Shown: in pieces, positions 1 through 7,946 of the stretch
Position numbering within the stretch: position 1 is the first letter of the stretch
How the letters are laid out: every line of letters begins with the position of its first letter
DNA from: CAIMFV01 sp040757715
Lineage (GTDB): Bacteria > Pseudomonadota > Alphaproteobacteria > Caulobacterales > Caulobacteraceae
DNA: 64,000 nucleotides
Assembly: GCA_040757715.1 (NCBI GenBank)
Contig: JBFLWS010000004.1
Location: 124,001-188,000 of the forward strand
Reading direction: 5' to 3'
Notes under the pieces: model-generated
What the model saw: only the letters and a program-made list of their open reading frames with translations
The model's database searches: none
What the model was told of the DNA's origin: nothing
Program-made: the position numbers and the translations under genes

Positions 1-459
1 AGCGCAGGCGCGGGCCGTAACCACCTCCACTGGGGATAAGTCGAGGATTTCTGCGCGGGCGTTGTGGACAACAGCGGGGAGGCTGAGCGCGTCGGCCACC
101 TCCTGCAAGAACCGGCAGCGCTTGGTCATGCTCTCGATCAGATGGACCTTGGCGCCCGGGACGCCTTTGAGGAAAATCGCCAGCACGAGACCGGGAAATC
201 CGCCCCCCGCGCCCACGTCGGCCCAGGTCTTGGCCGCGGGCATGTGCTGCAACAGCTGCACGCTGTCGAGCACGTGCCGGCTCCAGAACTCGGCGAGCGC
301 CGAGGGTCCGACCAGGTTCATCTGCTCGTTGCGGGCGGTGAGCAGCACGAGGTAAGCGTCGAGATCGGCCATCTGCTCCGGCGTCGCGCCCGTCAGGGCG
401 GCGAACCCGGCGCGGTCGAGAATGGGGGCGGGGGCCAGAGCGGCGTCAGGCGGCGTCAT
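1..459 (-). CDS. rsmG: 16S rRNA (guanine-527-N7)-methyltransferase RsmG, 3' end beyond window
   Basis: SAM-dependent methyltransferase that makes m7G527 in 16S rRNA. Reading back from the ATG at 459 gives about 153 residues containing the family landmarks NLVGPSALAEFWSRHVLDS, the SAM-binding loop DVGAGGGFPGL and HLIESMTKRCRFLQEV. The usual length is about 200-215 residues, so roughly the last quarter lies left of base 1. Its start overlaps the mnmG stop by 14 bases, so the two are probably co-translated. In Caulobacter the genes following rsmG are parA and parB; that they follow here is inferred from the parS sites nearby, not seen. Confidence 0.93.
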   Translation of the reverse strand, partial: MTPPDAALAPAPILDRAGFAALTGATPEQMADLDAYLVLLTARNEQMNLVGPSALAEFWSRHVLDSVQLLQHMPAAKTWADVGAGGGFPGLVLAIFLKGVPGAKVHLIESMTKRCRFLQEVADALSLPAVVHNARAEILDLSPVEVVTARACA

Positions 460-2323
460 CGGCGCGCCTCCGCACATGGGCGAGGAGGGCGGTGAGCGCC
501 CCGGGGGTCACCCCTTCGATGCGGCTCGCCTGGCCCAGTGTGGCGGGACGGATGCGAGCGAGCTTCTCCCGCGCCTCGTTGGACAGCCCGCCCACGGCGG
601 CGAAGTCGAAATCGGCAGGCAGGCGCAGGTTCTCGTCGCGACGGAAGGCCTGCACATCAGCCTGTTGGCGATCGAGATAGCCGGCGTAGAGGGCGTCGAT
701 TTCAATCTGCTCACGAACCTCGGCCGGCCACGCGCGGAGCTCCGGCCAGCGCTCGGCCAGTCGGTCCAGGTCCGCCCCGGGGAAGGCCAACAGTTGGCTT
801 AAAGTCCTACGGCGGCCGTCCGCGTTGATGGTGATCCCATAGGCGGCGGCCTCCTGCGGCAGGAGATTTAATTCCGCGGCCAGAAGTCGGGCCTTTTCAA
901 GCGCCTCGGCTTTATTCCTATAGGCCAGCGCGCGCTCGTTCCCCACTAGACCCCAGCCAAGACCCAGCGGCGTCAAGCGCTGATCGGCGTTGTCCGAACG
1001 CAGGATCAGCCGGAACTCAGCCCGGCTGGTGAACATGCGGTAGGGCTCGGTGACCCCGCGGGTGACCAGGTCGTCGATCAGCACGCCGAGATAGGCCTGA
1101 TCCCGCGCGATCTCGGCCGGGGCCTGGCCACCGGCGGCGCGGGCGGCGTTGAGCCCCGCCCACAGCCCCTGAGCGCCGGCCTCCTCATAGCCGGTGGTGC
1201 CGTTGATCTGGCCGGCGAGATAGAGCCCCGGCAGGCGCTTGGCCTGCAGGTCTGGGGTCAGTTCACGTGGATCGACATAGTCATATTCAATGGCGTAGCC
1301 GTGGCGCTTCACCCGCACCTGTTCGAGGCCCGGAATGGTGCGCAGGAACAGGTCCTGAGTTTCGGCCGACACCGAGGTGGAGATGCCGTTGGGATAGACG
1401 GTGTCGTCGTCATAGCCCTCGGGCTCCAGGAAAATCTGGTGCGAGGTCTTGTCGGCGAAGCGAACCACCTTGTCCTCGATGGACGGGCAATAGCGCGGCC
1501 CCACCCCCGACACCCGGCCGCCATAGACGGCGGACTCGCCCAGGCGCTCGGCGATGATGCGGTGGGTCTCCGCCGTGGTGGTGGTGACGCCGCACTGAAT
1601 CTGCGGCCGATCGATCGTGGCGTTGAGGAAGGAGAAGGGGACGGGGGTGGCGTCGCCATCCTGCATCTCCAGGCGCTCCCAGGCGATGCTGGTCCCATCG
1701 AGGCGGGCGGGGGTGCCGGTCTTCAGCCGTCCCATGTGGAACTGAAGACCATAGAGCTGGTCGGAGAGGCCGATGGCCGGCGCCTCGCCATGGCGGCCGG
1801 CGGGGGTGCGCTCCTCACCGCGATGGATCACCCCCTTGAGGAAGGTGCCGGTGGTGAGCACCACGGCGCCGGCCCGGAAGGCGCGGCCATCGGCGGTCTC
1901 TACGCCCGCAACCCGGCCGCCCGTGATGATCAGGGCTTCAGCGGCGGCGGCCACGATGGTCAGGTTCGGCTGCTCGGCGAGCGCACGCTGCATCGCCCTT
2001 TTGTAGAGGGCGCGGTCGATCTGAGCCCGGGGGCCGCGCACGGCCGGGCCCTTGGAGCGGTTGAGCAGGCGGAACTGGCAGCCCGCCTGGTCGGCCAAGC
2101 GGCCCATGAGCCCGTCGAGCGCATCGATCTCGCGCACCAGATGGCCCTTACCGAGGCCGCCGATGGCCGGGTTGCAGGACATCTCGCCCAAGGTGTCCAG
2201 GCGATGGGTGAGGAGGAGGGTGCGCGCGCCGAGACGCGCCGCCGCCGCCGCGGCTTCACAGCCTGCGTGTCCGCCGCCGATGACGATGACGTCGAAGGCC
2301 TGGCTCAAGGCGCGTGGTCTCAC
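446..2323 (-). CDS. mnmG: tRNA uridine-5-carboxymethylaminomethyl modification enzyme MnmG (GidA)
   Basis: FAD protein that, with MnmE, installs cmnm5/nm5 groups on U34 of tRNAs. It has 625 residues, close to the usual ~630. The N-terminal dinucleotide motif VIGGGHAGCEAA is followed by the signature MSCNPAIGGLGKGHLVREID. The GidA domain motif GYAIEYDYVDP and the C-terminal helical domain are present. The most N-terminal plausible start is GTG at 2321-2323; no ATG precedes the FAD motif and no clear Shine-Dalgarno is visible. This GTG sits inside a parS-like palindrome. It is followed by overlapping rsmG and preceded, after 116 bases carrying parS sites, by its partner gene mnmE. Confidence 0.96.
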   Translation of the reverse strand: MRPRALSQAFDVIVIGGGHAGCEAAAAAARLGARTLLLTHRLDTLGEMSCNPAIGGLGKGHLVREIDALDGLMGRLADQAGCQFRLLNRSKGPAVRGPRAQIDRALYKRAMQRALAEQPNLTIVAAAAEALIITGGRVAGVETADGRAFRAGAVVLTTGTFLKGVIHRGEERTPAGRHGEAPAIGLSDQLYGLQFHMGRLKTGTPARLDGTSIAWERLEMQDGDATPVPFSFLNATIDRPQIQCGVTTTTAETHRIIAERLGESAVYGGRVSGVGPRYCPSIEDKVVRFADKTSHQIFLEPEGYDDDTVYPNGISTSVSAETQDLFLRTIPGLEQVRVKRHGYAIEYDYVDPRELTPDLQAKRLPGLYLAGQINGTTGYEEAGAQGLWAGLNAARAAGGQAPAEIARDQAYLGVLIDDLVTRGVTEPYRMFTSRAEFRLILRSDNADQRLTPLGLGWGLVGNERALAYRNKAEALEKARLLAAELNLLPQEAAAYGITINADGRRRTLSQLLAFPGADLDRLAERWPELRAWPAEVREQIEIDALYAGYLDRQQADVQAFRRDENLRLPADFDFAAVGGLSNEAREKLARIRPATLGQASRIEGVTPGALTALLAHVRRRADDAA

Positions 2324-2330
2324 GTGGAAA
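2317..2330. other. Degenerate parS-like site overlapping mnmG start
   Basis: GTCTCACGTGGAAA keeps the central CACGTG and differs from the ParB consensus GTTTCACGTGAAAC at three positions. The mnmG GTG start codon is the complement of the CAC in its core. Weakest of the five sites in this cluster; binding is inferred. Confidence 0.4.
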
Positions 2331-2379
2331 TTGGCCGGTGGTTCTACGGCAATCCGCCCGCGGGGTCGAGGGGCGCCGG

Positions 2380-2395
2380 TGTCTCACGTGAAACT
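2380..2395. other. parS centromere site
   Basis: TGTCTCACGTGAAACT contains GTCTCACGTGAAAC, one base away from the ParB-binding consensus GTTTCACGTGAAAC. It lies in the 116-base gap between mnmE and mnmG, 43 bases from a perfect copy. The ParB/Spo0J family recognises this 14-16 base palindrome to nucleate the segregation complex near the origin. Confidence 0.85.
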
Positions 2396-2422
2396 TAGGA
2401 ATGTCAGCGCAGGCCGCGCCGG

Positions 2423-2438
2423 TGTTTCACGTGAAACA
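2423..2438. other. parS centromere site, perfect palindrome
   Basis: TGTTTCACGTGAAACA is a perfect 16-base palindrome identical to the bacterial ParB consensus. It lies directly beside the mnmE stop codon (2440-2442), in the mnmE-mnmG gap, about 7.7 kb from the putative origin. This is the expected distance range for a Caulobacter-type centromere. Confidence 0.95.
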
Positions 2439-2439
2439 C

Positions 2440-3783
2440 TCACTTGCCGAGACAGAAGCTGGCGAAGATCTGATCGAGAACCGCGTCGGGATCGATGCGC
2501 CCGGTGATTCGTTCCAGGGCCCGCGCCGCCAGGCGCACATCTTCGCCCGCGAGTTCGGCGTCGGCGGCGAGCCGGGCGAGGGCCCGGTCCAGGGACTGCA
2601 CCGCCCCGGCGAGGGCGTCTCGGTGCCGAAGGCGCGTGGAGCCGGGAAACTCCGCGCCCGATAATCTTTCGGCCACGTGCGACGCCAGCGTCGTCTGCAG
2701 TCTAGCGACGTCAGCAAGATTCAAGGCGCTGAGCCGCTCGGTGCGCCAAGCTTGAGCCTCTGCTTCAGTTAATGAGGCTGAAGCCGCCGCGCCGGGCGAA
2801 AGATCGGCCTTGTTCAGCACCAGCCAATCGCTGGGGCGTATCAGGCCCTCCGGCGGATGTTCCACGTGAAACATCGACCCATCCACCACCCAGAGCCGGA
2901 GGTCAGCGCTTTCCGCCCAGGCCCGCGCCCGGCGCACCCCCTCCTGCTCGATGGGGTCGGCGGTGTCGCGCAAGCCCGCCGTATCCGCCAGCAGGACCTT
3001 ATAGCCGCCGAGCACCGCCGGGACCTCGATGACGTCGCGTGTGGTGCCGGGGATGGGGGTGACGATGGCCGCATCGCGCCCCGCGAGGGCGTTGAGCAAA
3101 CTTGACTTGCCGGCGTTGGGCGCCCCCACGAGCGCGATGCGAAAGCCCTCCCGCACCCGCTCGCCGCGCACCTCGCAGAGGGCCGTCGCCATCTCCTGGC
3201 GCAATTGCTCCAGCGGCCGCCGCGCCCGCGCCGCCACCTCCGGCGGCACCTCCTCATCGGGGAAGTCGATCTGGGCCTCGATGAAGGCCAGGGCTTCCAC
3301 CAGCGCCGCGCGCCACGTGGAATATTTCAACTCGAGCGCGCCGCCGAGCTGACCAAGCGCCTGCCGTCGCTGGGCCTCAGTCTCCGCATCCACCAGATCG
3401 GCGATGGCTTCGGCGCGGGAGAGGTCGAGCTTGCCGTTCTCGAACGCGCGGCGGGTGAACTCCCCTGGCTCCGCCAACCGCACGTCGAGCGCACTCAAAG
3501 CCTCCAGCACGGCGGCGACCACCGCCGAGCCGCCGTGGAGGTGCAGCTCCACCAGATCGTCCCCCGTGAAACTCGCGGGCCCAGGGAAGGCGAGCACCAG
3601 CGCCTCGTCGAGCGATTCGTCGGTGGTCGGATGGCGCAGGCGACGCAAGGCGGCCCGGCGCGGGGCAGGGATTTCGCCGGCCAAACTCGATAGCGCCGCG
3701 AAGGCGCGCGGGCCATTGATGCGCACCACCGCCACCGCGGCCCGCCCTGGCGCCGTGGCCAGGGCGCAAAAGGTCTCACTCAT
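2440..3783 (-). CDS. mnmE: tRNA modification GTPase MnmE (TrmE)
   Basis: GTPase partner of MnmG in wobble-uridine modification. About 447 residues. The N-terminal folate-binding domain (about 1-120) is followed by a helical domain. An embedded G domain carries the P-loop GAPNAGKSS near residue 222, switch motif TPIPGTTRD, DTAGLRDT and NKAD. The C-terminus ends CLGK, matching the family's essential C-x-G-K. I place the start at the ATG at 3783, which overlaps the upstream TGA by one base (TGATG); an in-frame GTG directly before it is the alternative. Residues near 304-309 (MFHVEH) are encoded by a parS site inserted between G3 and G4. Confidence 0.96.
   Translation of the reverse strand: MSETFCALATAPGRAAVAVVRINGPRAFAALSSLAGEIPAPRRAALRRLRHPTTDESLDEALVLAFPGPASFTGDDLVELHLHGGSAVVAAVLEALSALDVRLAEPGEFTRRAFENGKLDLSRAEAIADLVDAETEAQRRQALGQLGGALELKYSTWRAALVEALAFIEAQIDFPDEEVPPEVAARARRPLEQLRQEMATALCEVRGERVREGFRIALVGAPNAGKSSLLNALAGRDAAIVTPIPGTTRDVIEVPAVLGGYKVLLADTAGLRDTADPIEQEGVRRARAWAESADLRLWVVDGSMFHVEHPPEGLIRPSDWLVLNKADLSPGAAASASLTEAEAQAWRTERLSALNLADVARLQTTLASHVAERLSGAEFPGSTRLRHRDALAGAVQSLDRALARLAADAELAGEDVRLAARALERITGRIDPDAVLDQIFASFCLGK
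2858..2873. other. parS site inside mnmE coding sequence
   Basis: TGTTCCACGTGAAACA is a 16-base palindrome with one mismatch, read through in frame as MFHVEH within the MnmE G domain. It has a single difference from the ParB consensus. Confidence 0.85.
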
Positions 3784-4043
3784 CACTTCGGCTTGGTCGC
3801 TCCAGCGCCCGCCATGCTGGCCGACGCCGCGGCGGTCATCAGCTTGCGGAACTGCTCGGTGGCCTGGCCGCCGAAGGCCAGCCAGTTCTTCATCAGCTCC
3901 TCCGGCTGCAACATGGCCATATTGGCGTCCATGCGGTTCTTCATCTCATTGACCAGATGTTCGTTCAGGGCGGTGACGTCCGGCAGGCCCAGGAAGGTGC
4001 GCGCCTCCTCGGGGGTGCAGTCCACTTCAATGCTCAGTTTCAC
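3783..4043 (-). CDS. Small DUF6489-like protein
   Basis: 86 residues, function unknown. It begins MKLSIEVDCTPEEARTFLGL and is rich in Met, Leu and Ala helices (KNRMDANMAMLQPEELMKNW). I associate this pattern with the alphaproteobacterial DUF6489 family from memory; it also looks loosely phasin-like. The start is GTG at 4043, supported by an AAGGAG Shine-Dalgarno six bases upstream. The GTG and part of its leader lie in a parS-like palindrome. Its stop overlaps the mnmE ATG by one base, so it is probably the first gene of an operon with mnmE and mnmG. Confidence 0.8.
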   Translation of the reverse strand: MKLSIEVDCTPEEARTFLGLPDVTALNEHLVNEMKNRMDANMAMLQPEELMKNWLAFGGQATEQFRKLMTAAASASMAGAGATKPK

Positions 4044-4051
4044 GTGGAACT
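4036..4051. other. parS site overlapping the start codon of the DUF6489-like gene
   Basis: AGTTTCACGTGGAACT contains GTTTCACGTGGAAC, one base from the ParB consensus. Read on the minus strand, its core supplies the GTG start codon at 4043, and the bases upstream form the spacer behind AAGGAG. Bound ParB could therefore cover the translation start and the proximal leader DNA. Confidence 0.8.
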
Positions 4052-4149
4052 CCTTCCGACGATCTCCGCCGTCATTATGTTGGGGGTGGGCGAGGCGCCC
4101 GTGACCGACTAAACAGCCCTACACCAATCAAGAGAGGGTTAAGAGGCAA

Positions 4150-4848
4150 ATGTCTGGTGAACGCATGACGATCCACACGCCCGACGGCGCGTTCGGCGCC
4201 TATGTGGCCCGGCCCACCGCCGACAAGGCCCCGGCGGTGGTGGTGATCCAGGAAATCTTCGGCGTCAACGCGGTGATGCGCGGGGTGGCGGACTGGCTGG
4301 CCTCGGCCGGCTTCCTCGCTGTCTGTCCCGATCTCTTCTGGCGCATCGAGCCGGGGATCGACATCACCGATCAGTCCGACGCCGAGTGGAAGAAGGCCTT
4401 CGAACTCTACAACGCCTTCGATGTGGACGCGGGTGTGAAGGACATCGCCGCCACCATCGACGCCATCCGCCAGGACCCCCGTTGCACCGGCAAGGTGGGC
4501 GCCGTGGGCTTCTGCCTCGGCGGCCTTCTCGCCTACCTCACCGCCACCCGCACCGACGCCGATGCGGCGGTAGGCTATTACGGCGTGGGCATCGACAAGT
4601 ACGTGGCCGAGGCGGAGAAGCTGGCCCAGCCCCTGTTGTTGCACGTGGCCGAAGCCGACCAGTTCGTGCCGCCCCCAGCCCAGGCGCTGATCAAGGACGC
4701 CCTCGCCATGCACACCAATGTCGAGCTCTACGCCTATCCCGGACGCGATCACGCCTTCGCGCGGGTGGGCGGTCAGCACTATGACGCCGCCGACGCCAAG
4801 CTGGCCAATGATCGTACCCTTGCGTTCCTGAAGAAGGCTCTCGGCTGA
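4150..4848 (+). CDS. Dienelactone hydrolase family protein
   Basis: Alpha/beta hydrolase of 232 residues, the normal length of carboxymethylenebutenolidase-like enzymes. The nucleophile is Cys122 in GFCLGG, with Asp170 (VAEADQF) and His201 (PGRDHAF) completing the typical Cys-Asp-His triad. The early motif QEIFGVN is also characteristic. The family opens lactone or enol-ester rings, but many members have unknown substrates and nothing here indicates an aromatic-degradation pathway. It overlaps the following quinone reductase by one base (TGATG), forming a two-gene operon against the direction of the surrounding minus-strand genes. Confidence 0.9.
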   Translation: MSGERMTIHTPDGAFGAYVARPTADKAPAVVVIQEIFGVNAVMRGVADWLASAGFLAVCPDLFWRIEPGIDITDQSDAEWKKAFELYNAFDVDAGVKDIAATIDAIRQDPRCTGKVGAVGFCLGGLLAYLTATRTDADAAVGYYGVGIDKYVAEAEKLAQPLLLHVAEADQFVPPPAQALIKDALAMHTNVELYAYPGRDHAFARVGGQHYDAADAKLANDRTLAFLKKALG

Positions 4849-5816
4849 TGCGCGCCATTCGACTTGAAAAGACCGGCGGACCCGAAGTTCTTCAACTGGT
4901 GGATCTGCCCACGCCCGAACCCGGCCCGGGCGAGATCCGCGTGCGCCACCAGGCCATCGGCCTCAACTTCATCGACACCTATCAACGCGGCGGGCTCTAT
5001 CCCATGCCGCTGCCGGCCACCCTCGGCCTCGAGGCCGCTGGCGTGGTTGACGCGCTGGGCGACGGCGTGACCCGCTTCAAGATCGGCGACCTGGTGGGCT
5101 ACAACGGCTCGCTCGGCGCCTATGCCGAGGCCAATGTGCTGAACGCCGCCCGGGCGGTGAAACTGCCGTCGCACGTGGACGCCCGGACCGCAGCGGCCAG
5201 CCTCCTCAAGGGCATGACCGCTGAATTCCTGGCCCGGCGCATCTGGCCGCTGCACGCCGGCGACTGGGTGCTGGTGCACGCCGCGGCCGGCGGGGTGGGG
5301 CTGATCCTGTGCCAATGGCTGGCGCACCTGGGCGTTCAGGTCATCGGCACGGTGGGTTCCGAGGAAAAGGCGGCGCTGGCCAAGGCCAATGGCTGCGCTG
5401 AGGTGGTGCTCTATCGCAGCGAAGATGTAGCCAAGCGCGTGCGCGAGATCACCGGCGGGGCCGGAGTGAAGGTCGCCTATGACTCGGTGGGCGCCTCCAC
5501 CGCCGAGGCTTCGCTGAACAGCCTTAAGCCGCGGGGTCTGTTCGTTAGTTTCGGCAACGCTTCGGGTCCTGTCCCGGCCATCGAGCCGCTGCGTCTGTCG
5601 CGCGGAGGCTCGCTCTTCCTCACCCGGCCGACGCTCTACAATTATATCGGCACGACGGCGGAGCTCGACGAGAGCGCGGCGGCCCTGTTCGATGTCATCG
5701 GCAAGGGCGCGGTGAAGATCGCCATCGGCCAGGAATTTCCGCTGGAGGCTGCTGCGGAGGCGCATCGCAGCCTGGAGGGGCGGGCCACCACCGGCTCCAC
5801 CTTGCTCATTCCCTGA
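4848..5816 (+). CDS. NADPH:quinone oxidoreductase (zinc-independent MDR family)
   Basis: 322 residues of the QOR branch of medium-chain dehydrogenases. The N-terminal GroES-like fold has HQAIGLNFIDTYQRGGLYP and LGLEAAGVV. The nucleotide-binding motif HAAAGGVGLILCQ lies near residue 145. The catalytic and structural zinc cysteines of alcohol dehydrogenases are missing, as expected for QOR. It likely performs NADPH-dependent reduction of quinones or enones in the cytosol. It starts on the stop codon of the hydrolase gene and ends just before a bidirectional terminator shared with rho. Confidence 0.92.
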   Translation: MRAIRLEKTGGPEVLQLVDLPTPEPGPGEIRVRHQAIGLNFIDTYQRGGLYPMPLPATLGLEAAGVVDALGDGVTRFKIGDLVGYNGSLGAYAEANVLNAARAVKLPSHVDARTAAASLLKGMTAEFLARRIWPLHAGDWVLVHAAAGGVGLILCQWLAHLGVQVIGTVGSEEKAALAKANGCAEVVLYRSEDVAKRVREITGGAGVKVAYDSVGASTAEASLNSLKPRGLFVSFGNASGPVPAIEPLRLSRGGSLFLTRPTLYNYIGTTAELDESAAALFDVIGKGAVKIAIGQEFPLEAAAEAHRSLEGRATTGSTLLIP

Positions 5817-5848
5817 AGACCAGCCCGAGACTTTATTCCAGATATGAA

Positions 5849-5878
5849 AAACCCCGGATCGCTCCGGGGTTTCTTTTT
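5849..5878. terminator. Bidirectional intrinsic terminator between the quinone reductase gene and rho
   Basis: AAACCCCGGA (5849-5858) and TCCGGGGTTT (5863-5872) form a perfect 10-bp stem with a four-base loop. It is followed by CTTTTT on the plus strand and by a T-run on the minus strand. It overlaps the rho TAA, so it can end both convergent transcripts. Confidence 0.9.
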
Positions 5879-7220
5879 AGGTATTCATGCTCTGGAAGAA
5901 GTCGGCGTTGTTTTTGGTCTGCCGTAGCTTGTCGATGAGGAACTCGATAGCGTCCTGAGCCCCCATGGGGTTGAGGATGCGGCGTAGGACGTAAGTCTTC
6001 TGCAGCACATCCTTCGGCGTGAGCAGTTCTTCCTTGCGGGTGCCGGACTTTAGAATGTCCATGGCCGGGAATACGCGCTTGTCGGCCACCTTGCGGTCGA
6101 GCACGATTTCCGAGTTGCCGGTGCCCTTGAACTCTTCAAAGATCACTTCGTCCATGCGGCTGCCGGTGTCGATGAGCGCGGTGGCGATGATGGTCAGCGA
6201 GCCGCCTTCCTCGATATTGCGCGCCGCGCCGAAGAAGCGCTTCGGCCGTTGCAGAGCGTTGGCGTCCACGCCGCCGGTGAGCACCTTGCCCGAGGACGGC
6301 ACCACCGTGTTGTAGGCGCGGCCGAGGCGGGTCACCGAGTCGAGCAGAATCACCACGTCGCGCTTGTGCTCCACCAGGCGCTTGGCCTTTTCGATGACCA
6401 TCTCGGCGACCTGCACGTGACGCGTGGCCGGTTCGTCGAAGGTGGAGGAGATCACCTCGCCCTTCACCGTGCGCTGCATGTCCGTCACTTCTTCCGGACG
6501 CTCGTCGATGAGCAGCACGATGAGGTAGCATTCGGGGTGGTTAGCGGCGAGGGACTTGGCGATGTTCTGCAACATCACCGTCTTACCCACCCGCGGCGGA
6601 GCCACGATGAGGCAGCGCTGACCCTTGCCCAGGGGCGCCACGATATCGATGATCCGGCCCGAGCGATCCTTGAGGGTCGGATCGGGAATTTCCATGGTCA
6701 GCCGCTTGTCCGGATAGAGCGGGGTCAGGTTGTCGAAGTGCACCTTGTGGCGCACCGCCTCCGGGTTCTCGAAATTGACCTGGTCGACCTTGATGATGGC
6801 GAAATAGCGCTCGCCTTCGCGGGGCGCGCGCACCGGCCCGTCCACGGTGTCGCCGGTGCGCAGACCGAAGCGGCGGATCTGGGTCGGCGAGACATAGATG
6901 TCGTCCGGCCCCGGCAGGTAGTTGGCTTCGGGGCTGCGCAGGAAGCCGAACCCGTCTTGCAGCACCTCCAGAACACCGGAGCCGGAGATCTCCACGCCTT
7001 CCTCGGCCAGGGCCTTGAGGATGGCGAACATCATGTCCTGCTTGCGCATGGAATTGGCGTTCTCGATCTCCAGGCTTTCGGCGAAGGCCAGGAGGTCGGC
7101 GGGGGACTTCTCTTTCAGCTCTTGCAGCGAGATGCGTTGCAGATCGAGGGGCGGACCGCCTTCGGCGATCTCAGCTTCGATCTCTTGTTGATCGAGATTG
7201 AGGGTGGGCTCGTCAGACAT
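5877..7220 (-). CDS. rho: Transcription termination factor Rho
   Basis: Hexameric RNA-dependent helicase that terminates transcription. 447 residues from the ATG at 7220. The N-terminal helical domain LQELKEKSPADLLAFAESL and RNA-binding cold-shock fold (EVLQDGFGFLRSPEANYLPGPDDIYVS, split here by position 90-111) are followed by Walker A APPRVGKT at about 207-214. LLIDERPEEVTDM, the Walker B stretch VVILLDSVTRLGRAYN and the translocation loop near GVDANALQRPKRFFG complete the ATPase. An N-terminal acidic leader of about 25 residues precedes the fold. The 250 bases upstream show no gene and presumably hold the promoter. An upstream in-frame extension to 7310 exists but lacks conservation. Confidence 0.97.
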   Translation of the reverse strand: MSDEPTLNLDQQEIEAEIAEGGPPLDLQRISLQELKEKSPADLLAFAESLEIENANSMRKQDMMFAILKALAEEGVEISGSGVLEVLQDGFGFLRSPEANYLPGPDDIYVSPTQIRRFGLRTGDTVDGPVRAPREGERYFAIIKVDQVNFENPEAVRHKVHFDNLTPLYPDKRLTMEIPDPTLKDRSGRIIDIVAPLGKGQRCLIVAPPRVGKTVMLQNIAKSLAANHPECYLIVLLIDERPEEVTDMQRTVKGEVISSTFDEPATRHVQVAEMVIEKAKRLVEHKRDVVILLDSVTRLGRAYNTVVPSSGKVLTGGVDANALQRPKRFFGAARNIEEGGSLTIIATALIDTGSRMDEVIFEEFKGTGNSEIVLDRKVADKRVFPAMDILKSGTRKEELLTPKDVLQKTYVLRRILNPMGAQDAIEFLIDKLRQTKNNADFFQSMNT

Positions 7221-7471
7221 GACTTTTCTTTTCCCGTAAGGGCTTTGGGCGGCGAAAGGCGCGACCGGCTGCTCGAGGACACAGCGGGCGCAATTCACCC
7301 GTGACGTCATCTAGGGGCGCAGCAAGACCGCCCGAGTTGATGGTGAAGACCCCTTGAGGCGCGAGAACCGCGCGGGCCTTTGAAGCTTTCAGTCCCGACG
7401 CAGCGGCCGGTCCGTCCCCTAGGCGAAACCACACGGCGGCGGTCGCGTCAACAGAAACCGTGGCGCCGACG

Positions 7472-7933
7472 CTAGTCGAGGAACTTGGTGGTCACCGACA
7501 TGACGATGACGATGGCCGCCAAGAAGGGCAGCTCGTTGGTCATGCGCCAATAGCGTTCCGAGCGTTGGTTGGTTCCGGTCTCGAAACGCCTGCGTGCAGC
7601 GGCGAGATAACCATGCCACGCGCCCAGGAACAGAACGCCCACGATCTTGGTCAGCATCCACGGCTTCAAGAGGAAGCCCCAGCCGCGGATATAGGTGGCG
7701 TCCATGTAGATGAGGATCAAGCCGAACCCCAGCGCCAGCATCATGGCCGGGTTGATGATGATCTTCAGCAGCTTCAGCTCCATGACCTTCAAGGTCTCAT
7801 CGAGCTCGCCGCCGGGAACCGCTTTGGTATGATAGACATAGAGCCGCGGCAGATAGAGCATGCCGGCCATCCAGGCGATCACCGCCAGAATGTGCAGGCC
7901 GCGCACCACATTGCGCCAAGCTTCAATATCCAT
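7472..7933 (-). CDS. hemJ: Protoporphyrinogen IX oxidase HemJ
   Basis: Membrane protein of 153 residues that oxidises protoporphyrinogen to protoporphyrin in bacteria lacking HemG/HemY. Four hydrophobic segments are visible. The conserved N-terminal stretch GLHILAVIAWMAGMLYLPRL with its histidine (His13) and the WMLTKI region fit the family. It starts at ATG 7933 behind GGAAGGGG. It lies 13 bases after hemH, so hemE-hemH-hemJ form one haem operon in which this gene makes the substrate for HemH. Confidence 0.93.
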   Translation of the reverse strand: MDIEAWRNVVRGLHILAVIAWMAGMLYLPRLYVYHTKAVPGGELDETLKVMELKLLKIIINPAMMLALGFGLILIYMDATYIRGWGFLLKPWMLTKIVGVLFLGAWHGYLAAARRRFETGTNQRSERYWRMTNELPFLAAIVIVMSVTTKFLD

Positions 7934-7946
7934 ACCGACCCCTTCC

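Noticed and set aside
1301..2398. Long plus-strand frames opposite mnmG, rho, hemE, TonB receptor and other genes
   Set aside because: They are antisense shadows of GC-rich coding sequence with Gly/Arg/His-biased composition and no homology I recognise.
4075..4779. Minus-strand frame of 234 codons opposite the dienelactone hydrolase
   Set aside because: The plus strand has an intact catalytic triad and proper start; the minus frame is low-complexity Gly/Val/His.
7213..7434. Open frame of 73 codons upstream of rho on the minus strand
   Set aside because: No Shine-Dalgarno, overlaps the rho start, and the peptide resembles nothing; more likely leader DNA.
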